64,000 nt of DNA from PRO6 sp035565775 (GTDB lineage: Bacteria; Pseudomonadota; Alphaproteobacteria; Rhizobiales; Xanthobacteraceae): NCBI GenBank assembly GCA_035565775.1, contig DATMRW010000030.1, forward strand, positions 186,001-250,000, read 5' to 3'. A model generated the notes under the pieces. It saw only the letters and a program-made list of their open reading frames with translations, was not told the DNA's origin and searched no databases. Made by a program: the position numbers and the translations under genes. Below, piece by piece: positions 26,009 to 35,567 of the stretch (position 1 is its first letter; each line of letters opens with the position of its first letter).

Positions 26009-26929
26009 TCAAGGCTCGACTCCGGGCAGCGGCGTGCCGGTCACTTCGGCATAGAGGCGGGCGACGGAAGAGTCGTCGTCGCGGCCCATCCCGGCGGCCG
26101 AGGCCATCAAAAACATCTGCAGCGCCGCCGCTGCGACCGGCACAGGATATTTTGCGCTTCTCGCCATGTCCTGCACGATGCCGAGATCTTTTACAAAAAT
26201 GTCCACCGCGCTGGTCGGCGAATAGTCGCCATCCAGAACGTGCGGCATGCGGTTCTCGAACATCCAGGAGTTGCCGGCCGAGGCGGTGATCACCTCATAG
26301 ACCTTGCGAAGGTCGAGGCCCTGCCGCGCGGCGAAGGTCATCGCCTCGCAGGCCGCCGCAATGTGGATGCCCGCAAGGTGCTGGTTGATCATCTTGAAGG
26401 CTGCGCCCTGCCCGGCGCGCTCGCCAAGCTCATAGACCTTCGCCGCCATCGCATCGAGCGCGGGCCGCGCCTTGGCGAAGGCGGTCGCGCTGCCGGAGGC
26501 AAGCACGGTCAGCTGCCCTTCCGCCGCCCGCTTGGCGCCGCCGCTGATCGGAGCATCGAGGTAGTAGCGGCCGAAGCCTTCGACCCGCGCGGAAAGATTT
26601 TTGGCGATCTCCGGCGCCATCGTCGCGCAGGACACGAACACCGCGCCGGCGGGCATGGCCTCCGCCGCGCCGTTCTCGCCGAACAGCACGGCTTCGGTCT
26701 GCGCGGCATTGACCACCACCGAGACCACCACATCGGCATCGCGCGCGGCCTGCGCCGGCGTGTCCGCCGTTCGTCCGCCCAGCGCCGACAGCCGCGCCAG
26801 CGCATCGGCCGAGACATCGCAGCCGGTAACTGCGAACCCGGCCCGCACCAGCGAACCGGCCATTCCGAGGCCCATGGCGCCAAGGCCGATTACGGCAACT
26901 CGCAGTCGGGAGGAAACGGCGTCGGACAT
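26009..26929 (-). CDS. ltnD: L-threonate dehydrogenase (beta-hydroxyacid dehydrogenase family)
   Basis: NAD-dependent dehydrogenase of 306 residues that oxidises L-threonate at C2. It has the GLGAMG nucleotide loop (15-20), the substrate motif DAPISGGAKRAAEGQL (125-140) and the catalytic lysine K179 (FKMINQH). The SWMFENR segment and neighbouring otnI/otnK/otnC genes identify the LtnD branch rather than tartronate semialdehyde reductase. It is the first gene of the minus-strand ltnD-otnI-otnK unit and is divergent from otnC. Confidence 0.9.
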   Translation of the reverse strand: MSDAVSSRLRVAVIGLGAMGLGMAGSLVRAGFAVTGCDVSADALARLSALGGRTADTPAQAARDADVVVSVVVNAAQTEAVLFGENGAAEAMPAGAVFVSCATMAPEIAKNLSARVEGFGRYYLDAPISGGAKRAAEGQLTVLASGSATAFAKARPALDAMAAKVYELGERAGQGAAFKMINQHLAGIHIAAACEAMTFAARQGLDLRKVYEVITASAGNSWMFENRMPHVLDGDYSPTSAVDIFVKDLGIVQDMARSAKYPVPVAAAALQMFLMASAAGMGRDDDSSVARLYAEVTGTPLPGVEP

Positions 26930-27092
26930 AACACGGCCTCATCGAACGTATCGTTGGCGACTAAGCGTTTGTCTCAATGCAAGCGGTCTTCTTGTGTTTG
27001 CACTTGCGTAGCACGAGGCCGGCGGAAAAGGCAAAAAGACGTTTGCCGCTGTGCCGTTTCGTGCCACAAAGTCATCAGCAGGGAGGCTGGCC
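26930..27092. promoter_or_regulatory. divergent promoter region ltnD/otnC
   Basis: A 163-base region that must hold the promoters of both halves of the tetronate pathway. No clear palindrome was found; a loose GCAAG...CTTGC pair is too weak to call. Confidence 0.4.
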
Positions 27093-27767
27093 ATGTCGGA
27101 CGCACATATCCGGGAAGACATCTGCCGGTTCGGCCGCTCGCTGTTCGAGCGCGGCCTCACCCATGGCTCGTCCGGCAACATCAGCGTGCGCCTCGCCGAC
27201 GGCGGCTGGCTGGTGACACCGACCAACGCCTCGCTCGGCTTTCTCGATCCAGCGCGGCTGTCCCACCTCGATGCGAACGGCCGTCTTCTCTCCGGCGATG
27301 CGCCGACGAAAGAGATCCCGCTGCATGCCGCGCTCTATGACAGCCGCGACGGTGCGCGCGCGGTCGTCCATCTCCACTCCACCCACTCCGTCGCGGTGTC
27401 GATGCTGCCGGGCATCAATCCGCTCGCGGCGCTGCCGCCGATGACGCCCTATTATCTCATGCGCTGCGGCGCCACCGCGCTCGTGCCCTATTTCCGCCCC
27501 GGCGATCCCGCCGTCGCCAACGCGATCCGCGGGCTCGCCGGCCGCTACAGCTCGATCCTGCTCGCCAACCACGGACCGGTTGTCGCAGGGGCGACCCTCG
27601 AGGCCGCCGTGTTCGCGACGGAGGAACTCGAGGAAACGGCGAAACTTTTCCTCTTGCTGCGCAACCTCAACCCGCGTTTCCTCAGCCCCGAACAGATCGC
27701 CGACCTCGCCAAGGTTTTCGCGCTCGAACTTCCCGACCAGCACACTCACGACGATCCGCATCATTGA
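27093..27767 (+). CDS. otnC: 3-oxo-tetronate 4-phosphate decarboxylase (class II aldolase family)
   Basis: Zinc enzyme of 224 residues with the class II aldolase/adducin fold. Metal-binding histidines are in VVHLHSTHS (H93, H95) and LANHGPVV (H160), and E74 lies in the PTKEIPLH motif. The GLTHGSSGNISVR start is typical. It decarboxylates 3-oxo-tetronate 4-phosphate to dihydroxyacetone phosphate, the exit of the pathway. The ATG with GGGAGG upstream is chosen over a longer frame. It is transcribed away from ltnD-otnI-otnK, with the amidohydrolase gene 80 bases downstream. Confidence 0.9.
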   Translation: MSDAHIREDICRFGRSLFERGLTHGSSGNISVRLADGGWLVTPTNASLGFLDPARLSHLDANGRLLSGDAPTKEIPLHAALYDSRDGARAVVHLHSTHSVAVSMLPGINPLAALPPMTPYYLMRCGATALVPYFRPGDPAVANAIRGLAGRYSSILLANHGPVVAGATLEAAVFATEELEETAKLFLLLRNLNPRFLSPEQIADLAKVFALELPDQHTHDDPHH

Positions 27768-27847
27768 GTAGCATCGCACCGATTGGCGGCCCGGATTTTA
27801 TCGGCTAACAATCAGCCATCGGCGTTGCGAACGAAACGTCCACGCTG

Positions 27848-29143
27848 ATGAAAAAACAAAGTCAACAATTTGCAGCGGCGGACCGTCAAATGGCTCACGG
27901 CACCTCAAATCTCCAGATCCAGTCGGCTCGCCTGTGGGACACGATCCACACCACCGCGCAATTCGGCAGGACCGCCAAGGGCGGCGTTCGCCGGCTCACG
28001 CTCGGCCCGGAGGACAAGCAGGTGCGCGACTGGTTTCGCGACGCCTGCGAGGCGGCGGGCTGCACCGTGCAGGTCGACGCGCTCGGCACCATGTATGCGC
28101 TGCGTCCCGGCCGCGACAGCTCGAAGCTGCCGCTCGGGCTCGGCTCGCATCTCGACACCCAGCCGACCGGCGGGAAATACGACGGCATTCTCGGCACGCT
28201 CGCTGCGCTGGAAGTGGTGCGCACGCTCAACGATGCCGGGATCGAGACCGAGGCGCCGCTCTGCATCATCAACTGGACCAATGAGGAAGGCTCACGCTTC
28301 GCCCCGGCGATGATGGCGTCCGGCACCTATGCCGGCGATTTCAAGACCGAGGACATTTTGGCGCGCAAGGATGCGAGCGACGTCAGCGTCGCCGAGGCGC
28401 TGGACGCAATCGGCTATCGCGGCGAACTCGCCATCGGCGCGCTCAAGCTCGGCGGCTTCATCGAGCTGCACATCGAGCAGGGCCCGATCCTCGAGGCCGA
28501 GAAAAAGACCATCGGCGTCGTCAATGTCGGCCAGGGCATCATCTGGTATGACGGCCGCATCAGCGGCTTCGCCAGCCACGCCGGTACCACGCCGATGCCG
28601 CTGCGCCGCGACGCGCTGGTGACCTTCGCCGAGGTCGCGCTCGCCGTCGAACGGGTGGCCCGCGAGCTCGGCCCGGAGGCGGTCGGCACCATCGGCGAGG
28701 TCAATATCGAGAATGCCTCGCGCAACGTCGTGCCGGGCGACATCACCTTCACCATCGATGTCCGCAGCCCGCACGCCGCGACCCTCGACAAGCTCGATCT
28801 CGTGCTGCGCAAGGTGCTGCAGGAGATTGCCGCGCGCCGCAAGGTGAGCATCGACCTCGATCAGGTCTGGCGCAAGGAGCCGACGCTGTTCGACGAAAGG
28901 TTTGTCGGCGCCGTCGAGACCGCCACGAAAGAACTGGGCTACGACTACCGGCGCATCACCTCGGGCGCGGGACACGATGCCTGCAACCTCGCCAGCGTCA
29001 TGCCCGCGGCGATGATCTTCGTGCCCTGCAAGGACGGCATCAGCCATAACGAGCTCGAGGACGCCACGCAGGCGGATTGCGCGGCAGGCGCCAACGTGCT
29101 GCTGCATACGGTGCTGGCGCTGGCAGGCGTCGCGGCGAGCTGA
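27848..29143 (+). CDS. Zn-dependent hydrolase, M20 family (allantoate amidohydrolase / N-carbamoyl-L-amino acid hydrolase type)
   Basis: Binuclear metal hydrolase of 431 residues. Metal ligands are in GSHLDTQPTGGKYDG (H101, D112), TNEEGSRF (E146, E147), a HIEQGP motif near 210 and a late ISHNE histidine near 401. It has the lid domain with ISGFASHAGTTPM. The group cleaves ureido or carbamoyl bonds. A second ATG 14 codons in (MAHGTSN) is a possible start, and neither has a strong ribosome-binding site. It follows otnC on the same strand, but a link with tetronate metabolism is not evident. No purine genes are near. Confidence 0.85.
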   Translation: MKKQSQQFAAADRQMAHGTSNLQIQSARLWDTIHTTAQFGRTAKGGVRRLTLGPEDKQVRDWFRDACEAAGCTVQVDALGTMYALRPGRDSSKLPLGLGSHLDTQPTGGKYDGILGTLAALEVVRTLNDAGIETEAPLCIINWTNEEGSRFAPAMMASGTYAGDFKTEDILARKDASDVSVAEALDAIGYRGELAIGALKLGGFIELHIEQGPILEAEKKTIGVVNVGQGIIWYDGRISGFASHAGTTPMPLRRDALVTFAEVALAVERVARELGPEAVGTIGEVNIENASRNVVPGDITFTIDVRSPHAATLDKLDLVLRKVLQEIAARRKVSIDLDQVWRKEPTLFDERFVGAVETATKELGYDYRRITSGAGHDACNLASVMPAAMIFVPCKDGISHNELEDATQADCAAGANVLLHTVLALAGVAAS

Positions 29144-29145
29144 AA

Positions 29146-29658
29146 CTAGTGCACGATCACGACGGGCGCGTCCGGCAGTTCGTTGACGCCGCGCCCGCTC
29201 GCGGGAAAATGCCGGGCGAGATGCGCTGAGATCGCCGCTATGCCCTCCAGCGTGCCCTCCTCGAACGCGCCGCGGCGATAGGCGCTTTCCATCTTTGCGC
29301 AGATCGCTTGCCATTCCGCGGCGCCGACATGGGCGTTGATGCCGCGGTCGGCGATGATCTCGACGAGGTGATCGGCATAGAGGAGATAGATCAGGACGCC
29401 GTTGTTCTCCTCGGTGTCCCAGATCCGCAGGTGCGAGAACAGATCGAGCGCACGCTCGCGGCCGGACTGCTCGCGAAACAGCGGCGCGCCGTCGAGCGCT
29501 CCCTCGACCACGAAGCGGATCTGCCCGCGATGGGTCGCCTCGCCCGCCTTGATCGCGCGTTCGATGGCGTGCTGCACCCGCGCCGGAAACGCCTTCTTCA
29601 AGGGACCGCGCGTTGCCAGCAGATGCTTGCCGAGCCGCCTGATATTGACCATCACCAC
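29146..29658 (-). CDS. TPM domain protein
   Basis: A 170-residue protein of the TPM (TLP18.3/Psb32/MOLO-1) phosphatase-like domain family. It lacks a signal peptide. Recognisable parts are LRIWDTEENNGVLIYLLYADHLVEIIADRGI and the WQAICAKM segment. It is the third gene of a LemA-TPM-TPM set and its start overlaps the end of the previous gene by 7 bases. An ATG two codons later is equally possible. The molecular role of this set is not established; membrane or envelope maintenance is often suggested. Confidence 0.8.
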   Translation of the reverse strand: MVMVNIRRLGKHLLATRGPLKKAFPARVQHAIERAIKAGEATHRGQIRFVVEGALDGAPLFREQSGRERALDLFSHLRIWDTEENNGVLIYLLYADHLVEIIADRGINAHVGAAEWQAICAKMESAYRRGAFEEGTLEGIAAISAHLARHFPASGRGVNELPDAPVVIVH

Positions 29659-30533
29659 CGCCCCGATGCGCCGCCGCCGCCAAAGCTGCCGCCCCCGCCG
29701 GAAAATCCGCCGCCGCTGCCGCCCCCTCCGCTCCAGCCACCGCCGCCGGGAAAGCCGCCGCCCCGGCCGTAACCGCCGACGCCCGGCCCCACCATGCCCC
29801 CGCTGATCAAGGTGAACAGGAAGGCAATGAAGCCTGCGATGAGGCCGACCGAAAGGGCGCCGACAAACAGCCAGGCGATGACGCCGACGCCGGTTCCGGT
29901 CAGAACCGCACCGAGAAGGCGGCCGAAGATCGCGCGCAGCACCCCGCCGATCACCAGCGCCAGGATGAGCAGAACCGGAATGAACTCGCCAAAATTCTCA
30001 AGCTGCACCGGCGCTTGCGCGCTGCGTTCGGGCAACGGCTCGCCATCAACGACCCGCACCATGCGATCCACCCCGGCGGCGATGCCGTCGTAAAAATGGC
30101 CGCTACGAAATTGCGGCACGATGATCTCCGCGATGATCCGCTTGGCGGTGGCATCGTTGAGCGCGCCTTCGAGGCCGTAGCCTACCTCGATCCGCAACGT
30201 CCGGTCATTCTTGGCGACCACCAGCAGCGCGCCGTCGTCGATCCGCTTGCGGCCAACCTTCCAGGCCTCGGCGACGCGCAGGGCATACTGCTCGATCGTT
30301 TCCGGCGCCGTCGTCGGCACGATCAGCACCGCGATCTGGCTGCCCTTGCGCTGCTCCAGCGAGGCGAGCTCACTGTCGAGCGTCGCAATCTGGCCGCTCG
30401 TCAGCGTACCGGTCAGATCCACCACCCGGCCGGACAGCGGCGGCACGGCAACATCCGCCCGCGCCAGCACGGCGATGCATAGAACCAATGCGACGACGAG
30501 CGCCCCAGCCGCCTGCCGCCAATACGCGCGCAT
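29652..30533 (-). CDS. TPM domain membrane protein with glycine-rich tail (YgcG-like)
   Basis: A 293-residue protein. A signal peptide (ending near ARADVAVP) leads into an extracytoplasmic TPM domain (about 30-170, with LTSGQIATLDSELASLEQ and IEVGYGLEGALNDATAKRI). Two membrane helices follow (about 185-245) and a very glycine/serine-rich C-terminus ending SGRW. This is the YgcG layout. It lies 9 bases after the LemA gene. The glycine tail accounts for the low-complexity DNA near 29.7 kb, which should not be read as a repeat array. Confidence 0.85.
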   Translation of the reverse strand: MRAYWRQAAGALVVALVLCIAVLARADVAVPPLSGRVVDLTGTLTSGQIATLDSELASLEQRKGSQIAVLIVPTTAPETIEQYALRVAEAWKVGRKRIDDGALLVVAKNDRTLRIEVGYGLEGALNDATAKRIIAEIIVPQFRSGHFYDGIAAGVDRMVRVVDGEPLPERSAQAPVQLENFGEFIPVLLILALVIGGVLRAIFGRLLGAVLTGTGVGVIAWLFVGALSVGLIAGFIAFLFTLISGGMVGPGVGGYGRGGGFPGGGGWSGGGGSGGGFSGGGGSFGGGGASGRW

Positions 30534-30542
30534 CCGGGCGCC

Positions 30543-31175
30543 TTACTTCTGCGGCGCCGGGGCTGCAGCGGGCGGCGTGGCAGCCGGCGGCGTGAAATCA
30601 ACCTTGGGCGCCGTCGAGATTTCATTCTCGTTGGCGACCGTGAAATTCGGCTTCTCCTTGTATCCGAACATCATGGCGGTCAGGTTGCTCGGGAAGCTGC
30701 GCACGGTCACGTTATACTCCTGCACCGCCTTGATATAGCGGTTGCGCGCCACCGTGATGCGGTTCTCGGTGCCTTCGAGCTGGGCCTGAAGATCGCGGAA
30801 CAGCGCATCGGATTTGAGCTGCGGATAGTTTTCGGTGACGACGAGCAGCCGCGACAGCGCACTGGTCAACTCCGACTGCGCCTGCTGGAATTTCTGGAAT
30901 GCCGCAGGGTCGTTTAGCGTCTCCGGCGTCACCTGCAGGCCACCGACCTTGGCGCGGGCATTGGTTACGCCGAGCAGCACGTCTTTCTCCTGCTGGGCAA
31001 AGCCGCGGACGGTATTGACGAGGTTCGGAACGAGATCAGCGCGCCGCTGATACTGGTTCACGACCTCCGACCAGCTCGATTTCACCGCCTGGTCGTTCTG
31101 CTGGATGACATTGTAGCCGCAGTTGGTCAGGGTCAGCGTCGAAAGCACCGCCAGAATGGACCAGAGTTTACGCAT
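30543..31175 (-). CDS. LemA family protein
   Basis: A 210-residue envelope protein. The N-terminal hydrophobic segment ends in LTLTNCGYN, a plausible but imperfect lipobox (asparagine before the cysteine). The rest is the long alpha-helical LemA bundle with YQRRADLVPNLVNTVRGF and the SELTSALSRLL segment, and ends in a proline/alanine-rich tail. GGAGAG precedes the ATG. It is the first gene of the LemA-TPM-TPM set. The family is common and conserved, but its biochemical role is unknown. Confidence 0.88.
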   Translation of the reverse strand: MRKLWSILAVLSTLTLTNCGYNVIQQNDQAVKSSWSEVVNQYQRRADLVPNLVNTVRGFAQQEKDVLLGVTNARAKVGGLQVTPETLNDPAAFQKFQQAQSELTSALSRLLVVTENYPQLKSDALFRDLQAQLEGTENRITVARNRYIKAVQEYNVTVRSFPSNLTAMMFGYKEKPNFTVANENEISTAPKVDFTPPAATPPAAAPAPQK

Positions 31176-31365
31176 CGAGCTCTCCGGGAGTTACGGTTTT
31201 GGCAAAGCAATCGCGAAGGTGGCAACAAGGTTCCATGAGGCCGGCGGGCCCTTGCGGCTGACCCGCACGGCATGGCGTCCGCGCCGCAATGCAACTCGCC
31301 TTTCGGTCCGCCGCGATGCTAGGATCAAAACCAAACAACGTCCAAACAAAGAAGCTGGGGCGGGA

Positions 31366-32802
31366 ATGACGAAATCATCAGAACTCTTGCAATCAAGTGC
31401 CTGCGAAACCGTAGGAAAACTCCGCAAAGGCGAAGTCACGCCGCTCGATCTTCTCGATGCACTGGAAGCACGGATCGCCGAAGTGGACGGCGCGGTGAAC
31501 GCGCTGCCGATCCTGTGCTTCGATCGCGCCCGCGACCACGCCAAGGCGCTGATGGCGAGGCCAGCCGACGAGCGCGGCCTGCTTTGCGGCCTGCCGGTGC
31601 CGATCAAGGATCTCACCGAGGTCAAGGGCGTGCGCACCAGCTTCGGCTCGCCGATCTTCAAGGATCACGTTTCGGCCACCTCCGACATTCTGATCGACAT
31701 GCTGGAGGGCAATGGCGGCGTGGTTTACGCCAAATCCAACACGCCGGAATTTGGCGCCGGCGCCAACACCTTCAACGAGGTGTTCGGCGCGACCCGCAAT
31801 CCGTGGAATACCGCGCTGTCCGCCGCCGGCTCCTCCGGCGGCGCGGCGGTTGCACTGGCCACCGGCATGGCCTGGGTCGCCCACGGCTCTGATCTCGGCG
31901 GCTCACTGCGCAACCCGGCGAGCTTCTGCGGCATCGTCGGCCTGCGTCCCAGCGTCGGGCGCGTCGCACACACTCCCGCGGCCAAGATCGATAACTCGCT
32001 GGGCGTTCAGGGGCCGATGGCGCGCAACGTCGAGGACGTCGCCCTGCTGCTCGACGCGATGAGCGGCGAACACCCTGCTGATCCGCTGTCGCTGCCGCGC
32101 CTGCCGGGCTCGTTCCTCGATGCCGCCCGCTCCGGCAAGAAACCGAAGCGCGTCGCCTATTCGCCCGATCTCGGCATCACGCCGGTCGATCCGGAGGTCG
32201 CCGCGATCACCCGCCGCGCTGCGGAACAGCTCGCCGCGGCCGGCGTCATCGTCGAGGAGGCGCATCCCGACTTCAGCGAGGCCCATGAATGTTTCCACGT
32301 TCTGCGCGCGGTCGACTTCGCCGTCAGCAAGACCGACCTTCTGCGCCGCCATCGCGACCTGCTCAAGCCGGAGGTGATCTGGAACATCGAGGAAGGATTG
32401 AAGCTCTCGGTCGAGACCATCGCCAGGGCGGAAGCGCAGCGCGTGGAAATCGCCGCGCGCATGTACAAATTCTTCCAGACTTATGACCTGCTGCTCTGTC
32501 CGGCGACCATCGTGCCGCCCTTCCCGGTCGAAGAGCGTTACGTCAAGCAGTGCAACGGCAAGACGTTCGACAACTATGTCGAATGGCTCGCCATCGTCTA
32601 TGCGATCACCCTGTCGTGCAGCCCGGCGCTGTCGATGCCTTGCGGCTTCACGGCCTCCCATCTGCCGGTCGGCCTGCAGGTGGTCGGGCCGCCGCGCGGC
32701 GAGCAGCAGCTTCTGGCCGGCGCAAAATACATCGAGGACGTGCTCGGCCTCGGCGCGATCACGCCGATCGATCCGAAACTGGCGCGCGCGAAGGTCGCGT
32801 GA
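31366..32802 (+). CDS. amidase (amidase signature family)
   Basis: Amide hydrolase of 478 residues with the Ser-cisSer-Lys triad: K81 (PIKDLTEVKG), S156 (GSSGGAAV) and nucleophile S180 (GSDLGGSLRNPA). The 24-residue spacing of the two serines fits the family. The ATG lies behind a GGGGCGGG stretch; the open frame reaches further upstream without need. Possible substrates include small amides, carbamoyl compounds and aryl amides. The gene stands alone between the divergent LemA set and a strong terminator. Confidence 0.87.
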   Translation: MTKSSELLQSSACETVGKLRKGEVTPLDLLDALEARIAEVDGAVNALPILCFDRARDHAKALMARPADERGLLCGLPVPIKDLTEVKGVRTSFGSPIFKDHVSATSDILIDMLEGNGGVVYAKSNTPEFGAGANTFNEVFGATRNPWNTALSAAGSSGGAAVALATGMAWVAHGSDLGGSLRNPASFCGIVGLRPSVGRVAHTPAAKIDNSLGVQGPMARNVEDVALLLDAMSGEHPADPLSLPRLPGSFLDAARSGKKPKRVAYSPDLGITPVDPEVAAITRRAAEQLAAAGVIVEEAHPDFSEAHECFHVLRAVDFAVSKTDLLRRHRDLLKPEVIWNIEEGLKLSVETIARAEAQRVEIAARMYKFFQTYDLLLCPATIVPPFPVEERYVKQCNGKTFDNYVEWLAIVYAITLSCSPALSMPCGFTASHLPVGLQVVGPPRGEQQLLAGAKYIEDVLGLGAITPIDPKLARAKVA

Positions 32803-32840
32803 GGCGCCGGCATCGCAAGATGCCCGCTACGAGACAGCAG

Positions 32841-32872
32841 AAGGGCGGCGCTCCTGCCGCCCTTTTCTTTTT
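32841..32872 (+). terminator. rho-independent terminator after the amidase gene
   Basis: GGGCGGC-GCTCCT-GCCGCCC stem-loop, extended by AA/TT, followed by TTTTCTTTTT. It lies 38 bases after the amidase stop codon. Confidence 0.85.
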
Positions 32873-32886
32873 GGGCATTCGGACGG

Positions 32887-34161
32887 TCAGAACTTTCCCG
32901 CGCCCATGTAGCCAAACAGGAAACCGGCCACCTTGCGCATCTGGATTTCCTCGCTGCCCTCGGTGATGCGATAGCGCCGGTGATGCCGGTAGATGTGCTC
33001 GAACGGCTTGTGGCGCGAATAGCCCATGCCGCCATGCACCTGCATCGCGCGGTCGGCCGCCTCGCAGCACAGCCGGTTTGCCCAGAAATTGCACATCGAC
33101 ACCTTGTCCGAGAGCTTTTGCTCGACCTCGGCCTGGGTCATCTGATCCATCTCCCACGCGGTCTTGCGGATCAGGAGGCGCAGCATCTCCGCCTGCGTCG
33201 CCAGCTCCACCAACGGCCACTGGATCGCCTGGTTCTGCGCCAGCGCCTTGCCGAACGGCTTGCGCTCGCGCGCGTAGCGCACGCTTTCGTTGATGCAATA
33301 CACCGCCGCGCCGAGCGAACTCGCCGCCTGGCGGATGCGGTTTTCGTGGACGAAACACTGCGCCAGCGAAAGCCCCTCGCCGATTTTGCCGAACAAGGCA
33401 TCGTCAGGAACGAACACATCGGTGAAACTGACATGCGGATGATCGGTCGGCATGTTGAAGGTCCAGAGGTACTTTTCGACCTTCACGCCCTTCGCGTCCG
33501 CCGGCACGAGAAAGCAGGTGATGCCGCGGGCATCGCCGTCATCGCCCGAGGTCCGGGCGAATGTCGCGCAATGGGTCGCGACATGCATCCCCGTCGTCCA
33601 CATCTTTTCGCCGTTGATCACCCAGCCGGAGATGCCATCCCGCGTCTCGCGCACGGCGCGGGTTTCCATATGGGTTGCATCCGAGCCGTGATCGGGCTCG
33701 GTCAGGCCGAAGCAGATGCGATATTTTCCGGTGATGGAGCCCTCGATCATTGCCTTCTGCGCCGGGCTGCCATAGCGCGACAGCATGGTGACTAGCGGCA
33801 GGTTGCCGACGATGGAATGCTCGTTCTGCAGGTCATTGTGCAGGCCGAGCCCCTTGGCTGCAAAATGCTCGCGGATCACCGCCATCCACAGATTGGAGCC
33901 GCCCTTGCCGCCATACTCCTTAGGAATGGCAAAGCGCAGGTGGCCCGCCTTGTCCGCGCGGTTCTTCACCTCGCGCAGCAGCGCCTCCCACTCCTCGCGC
34001 GGCAGGCCGTCATTGTCGAAATCGGTCCGCGCCCACTCCCGCCTATGGTCGAAGAAACGCACATTGTCGTCCTGCTCTTCGAGTGGCTTGATCTCCGTGG
34101 CAATGAAGCGGTCGAGTTCGGCGAGATAGGCGACGAGATCGGCGGGCAGCGAAAAATCCAC
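32887..34161 (-). CDS. acyl-CoA dehydrogenase (candidate LvaC-like)
   Basis: FAD-dependent enzyme of 424 residues with FGLTEPDHGSDATHM in the N-terminal half, MQVHGGMGYSRHKPFEH, and the canonical catalytic glutamate in ITEGSEE (E401). The GTG at 34161, with GGAG 7 bases before it, is chosen over an ATG five codons upstream because related proteins start MDFSLPADL. With the DUF6285 and APH-kinase genes close by, it may play the LvaC part: turning a 4-phosphoacyl-CoA into an enoyl-CoA in 4-hydroxy acid breakdown. A plain fatty acyl-CoA dehydrogenase is the alternative. Confidence 0.88.
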   Translation of the reverse strand: MDFSLPADLVAYLAELDRFIATEIKPLEEQDDNVRFFDHRREWARTDFDNDGLPREEWEALLREVKNRADKAGHLRFAIPKEYGGKGGSNLWMAVIREHFAAKGLGLHNDLQNEHSIVGNLPLVTMLSRYGSPAQKAMIEGSITGKYRICFGLTEPDHGSDATHMETRAVRETRDGISGWVINGEKMWTTGMHVATHCATFARTSGDDGDARGITCFLVPADAKGVKVEKYLWTFNMPTDHPHVSFTDVFVPDDALFGKIGEGLSLAQCFVHENRIRQAASSLGAAVYCINESVRYARERKPFGKALAQNQAIQWPLVELATQAEMLRLLIRKTAWEMDQMTQAEVEQKLSDKVSMCNFWANRLCCEAADRAMQVHGGMGYSRHKPFEHIYRHHRRYRITEGSEEIQMRKVAGFLFGYMGAGKF

Positions 34162-34329
34162 GAGCACACTCCACATGACATGCGCTGCGAAAGAGAGGCT
34201 TTCGCGAGGGACGTTTGACGATCAATTAAGAAGCGCGCGCCGCTGCGCGTCAAGCAACGAGAGGACTTGTGAGACGGCGATTTCGCTGCACAATGAGCGG
34301 CATCAAGAAACGCCAACGCAGGAAGCGCC

Positions 34330-35109
34330 ATGTCCTACCAATTCGCGACCGTGACGCGCAAAGGCCGCATCACCATCGTCACCCTCAATCGCCCCGACGT
34401 GATGAACGCGCTGCATACCGACGCGCACACCGAACTGCATCACATCTTCAACGACTTTTCCGCGGATCCCGAACAGTGGGTGGCCATCGTCACCGGCGCG
34501 GGCGATCGCGCCTTCTGCGCCGGCAACGACCTGAAATGGCAGGCGGCTGGCGGTAAGCGCGGCTGGCAGGCGAGCGGCTTCGGCGGGCTCACCTCGCGCT
34601 TCGATTGCGACAAGCCGATCATCGCCGCGGTCAACGGCGTGGCGATGGGCGGCGGCTTCGAAATCGCGCTCGCCTGCGACCTCATCATCGCCGCGGAGAA
34701 TGCGACCTTCGCCCTGCCCGAGCCAAAGGTCGGCCTCGCCGCGCTCGCGGGCGGGCTGCACCGGCTGCCTCGCCAGATCGGCCTCAAGCGCGCGATGGGC
34801 ATGATTTTGACCGCACGCCATGTCCCGGCACGCGAAGGCTACGAACTCGGCTTCGTCAACGAGGTGGTGCCGGTCGGCGAAGCCCTTAGCGCCGCCGAGC
34901 GCTGGGCCGAGACGATCTGCAAGAACAGCCCGATGTCGATCCGCGCGTCCAAGCAGACAATCCAGAAGGGGCTGACCGGCTCGCTCGAAGATGCCATCGC
35001 CGGCCAGCTCGACTATCCCGCGGTCAAGGCGATGATCGGCTCGCAGGATTATATCGAAGGGCCCAAGGCCTTTGCCGAAAAGCGCCCGCCGAACTGGCAG
35101 GGGAAGTAG
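34330..35109 (+). CDS. enoyl-CoA hydratase/isomerase family protein
   Basis: Crotonase-fold enzyme of 259 residues. The oxyanion-hole segments FCAGNDL (62-68) and GVAMGGGF (103-110) are present, and the two catalytic glutamates of a true hydratase are E111 and E131, with the 20-residue spacing seen in rat crotonase. It is divergent from the acyl-CoA dehydrogenase gene and convergent with the DUF6285/APH pair. Hydration of the enoyl-CoA made by the dehydrogenase is the obvious job. Confidence 0.88.
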   Translation: MSYQFATVTRKGRITIVTLNRPDVMNALHTDAHTELHHIFNDFSADPEQWVAIVTGAGDRAFCAGNDLKWQAAGGKRGWQASGFGGLTSRFDCDKPIIAAVNGVAMGGGFEIALACDLIIAAENATFALPEPKVGLAALAGGLHRLPRQIGLKRAMGMILTARHVPAREGYELGFVNEVVPVGEALSAAERWAETICKNSPMSIRASKQTIQKGLTGSLEDAIAGQLDYPAVKAMIGSQDYIEGPKAFAEKRPPNWQGK

Positions 35110-35167
35110 CGCAGGAAAAGTAAGACGGGCACCAGGCCAGCGAGGATCACTCGGCGCGGAGCAAATG

Positions 35168-35548
35168 TTATTTCGCTTCGTGCTGAAGCTCGCGGCGATA
35201 GGCGGCATAGGTCGGCTGGTCGATCGCGAGCTTTTCCATCGTGGTGCGCCACAGGTGGTCCCTGACATCGGAAGCGTTCGGATCGACCTCACCCGATGCG
35301 ATGCGGGCCGCGAGCCGCGCGTTCTGCTCAAGAAGCTCGCCGTCCTCCCCGAGCAGCGCCCGCAGGCGCTCGCGCTCGGCGCTGTTGCCCGCCTCCTCCC
35401 GGCTCAACTGGCGGCCGACGAGATCTAGCGCGTTGCAGGCGACGCGCAGCTTGAACGCCGCGCTGCCTGACACGTGCGGCGCGATATCGGCGCGCAAAAA
35501 CTCTGCAACGGCGGCGGTCAATTCCGTCAGCGTCGGCTGGTCCTGCAT
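35168..35548 (-). CDS. DUF6285 protein (LvaB-like partner of the APH kinase)
   Basis: Small helical protein of 126 residues, recognised as the DUF6285 family by its LTELTAAVAEFLRADIAPHVSGS-type start and the FKLRVACNAL and DHLWRTTMEKLAIDQPTYAAYR segments. It begins 19 bases after the APH kinase gene on the same strand. In Pseudomonas putida the small protein LvaB is needed for activity of the kinase LvaA on 4-hydroxyacyl-CoA; this gene has the same neighbour and size. That role is inferred from context. Confidence 0.8.
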   Translation of the reverse strand: MQDQPTLTELTAAVAEFLRADIAPHVSGSAAFKLRVACNALDLVGRQLSREEAGNSAERERLRALLGEDGELLEQNARLAARIASGEVDPNASDVRDHLWRTTMEKLAIDQPTYAAYRRELQHEAK

Positions 35549-35567
35549 TAAAACCTCTCCCCGTCGC

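Noticed and set aside
29690..29800. Low-complexity G/C-rich repeat as a possible repeat array
   Set aside because: It encodes the glycine-rich tail of the YgcG-like protein in frame.
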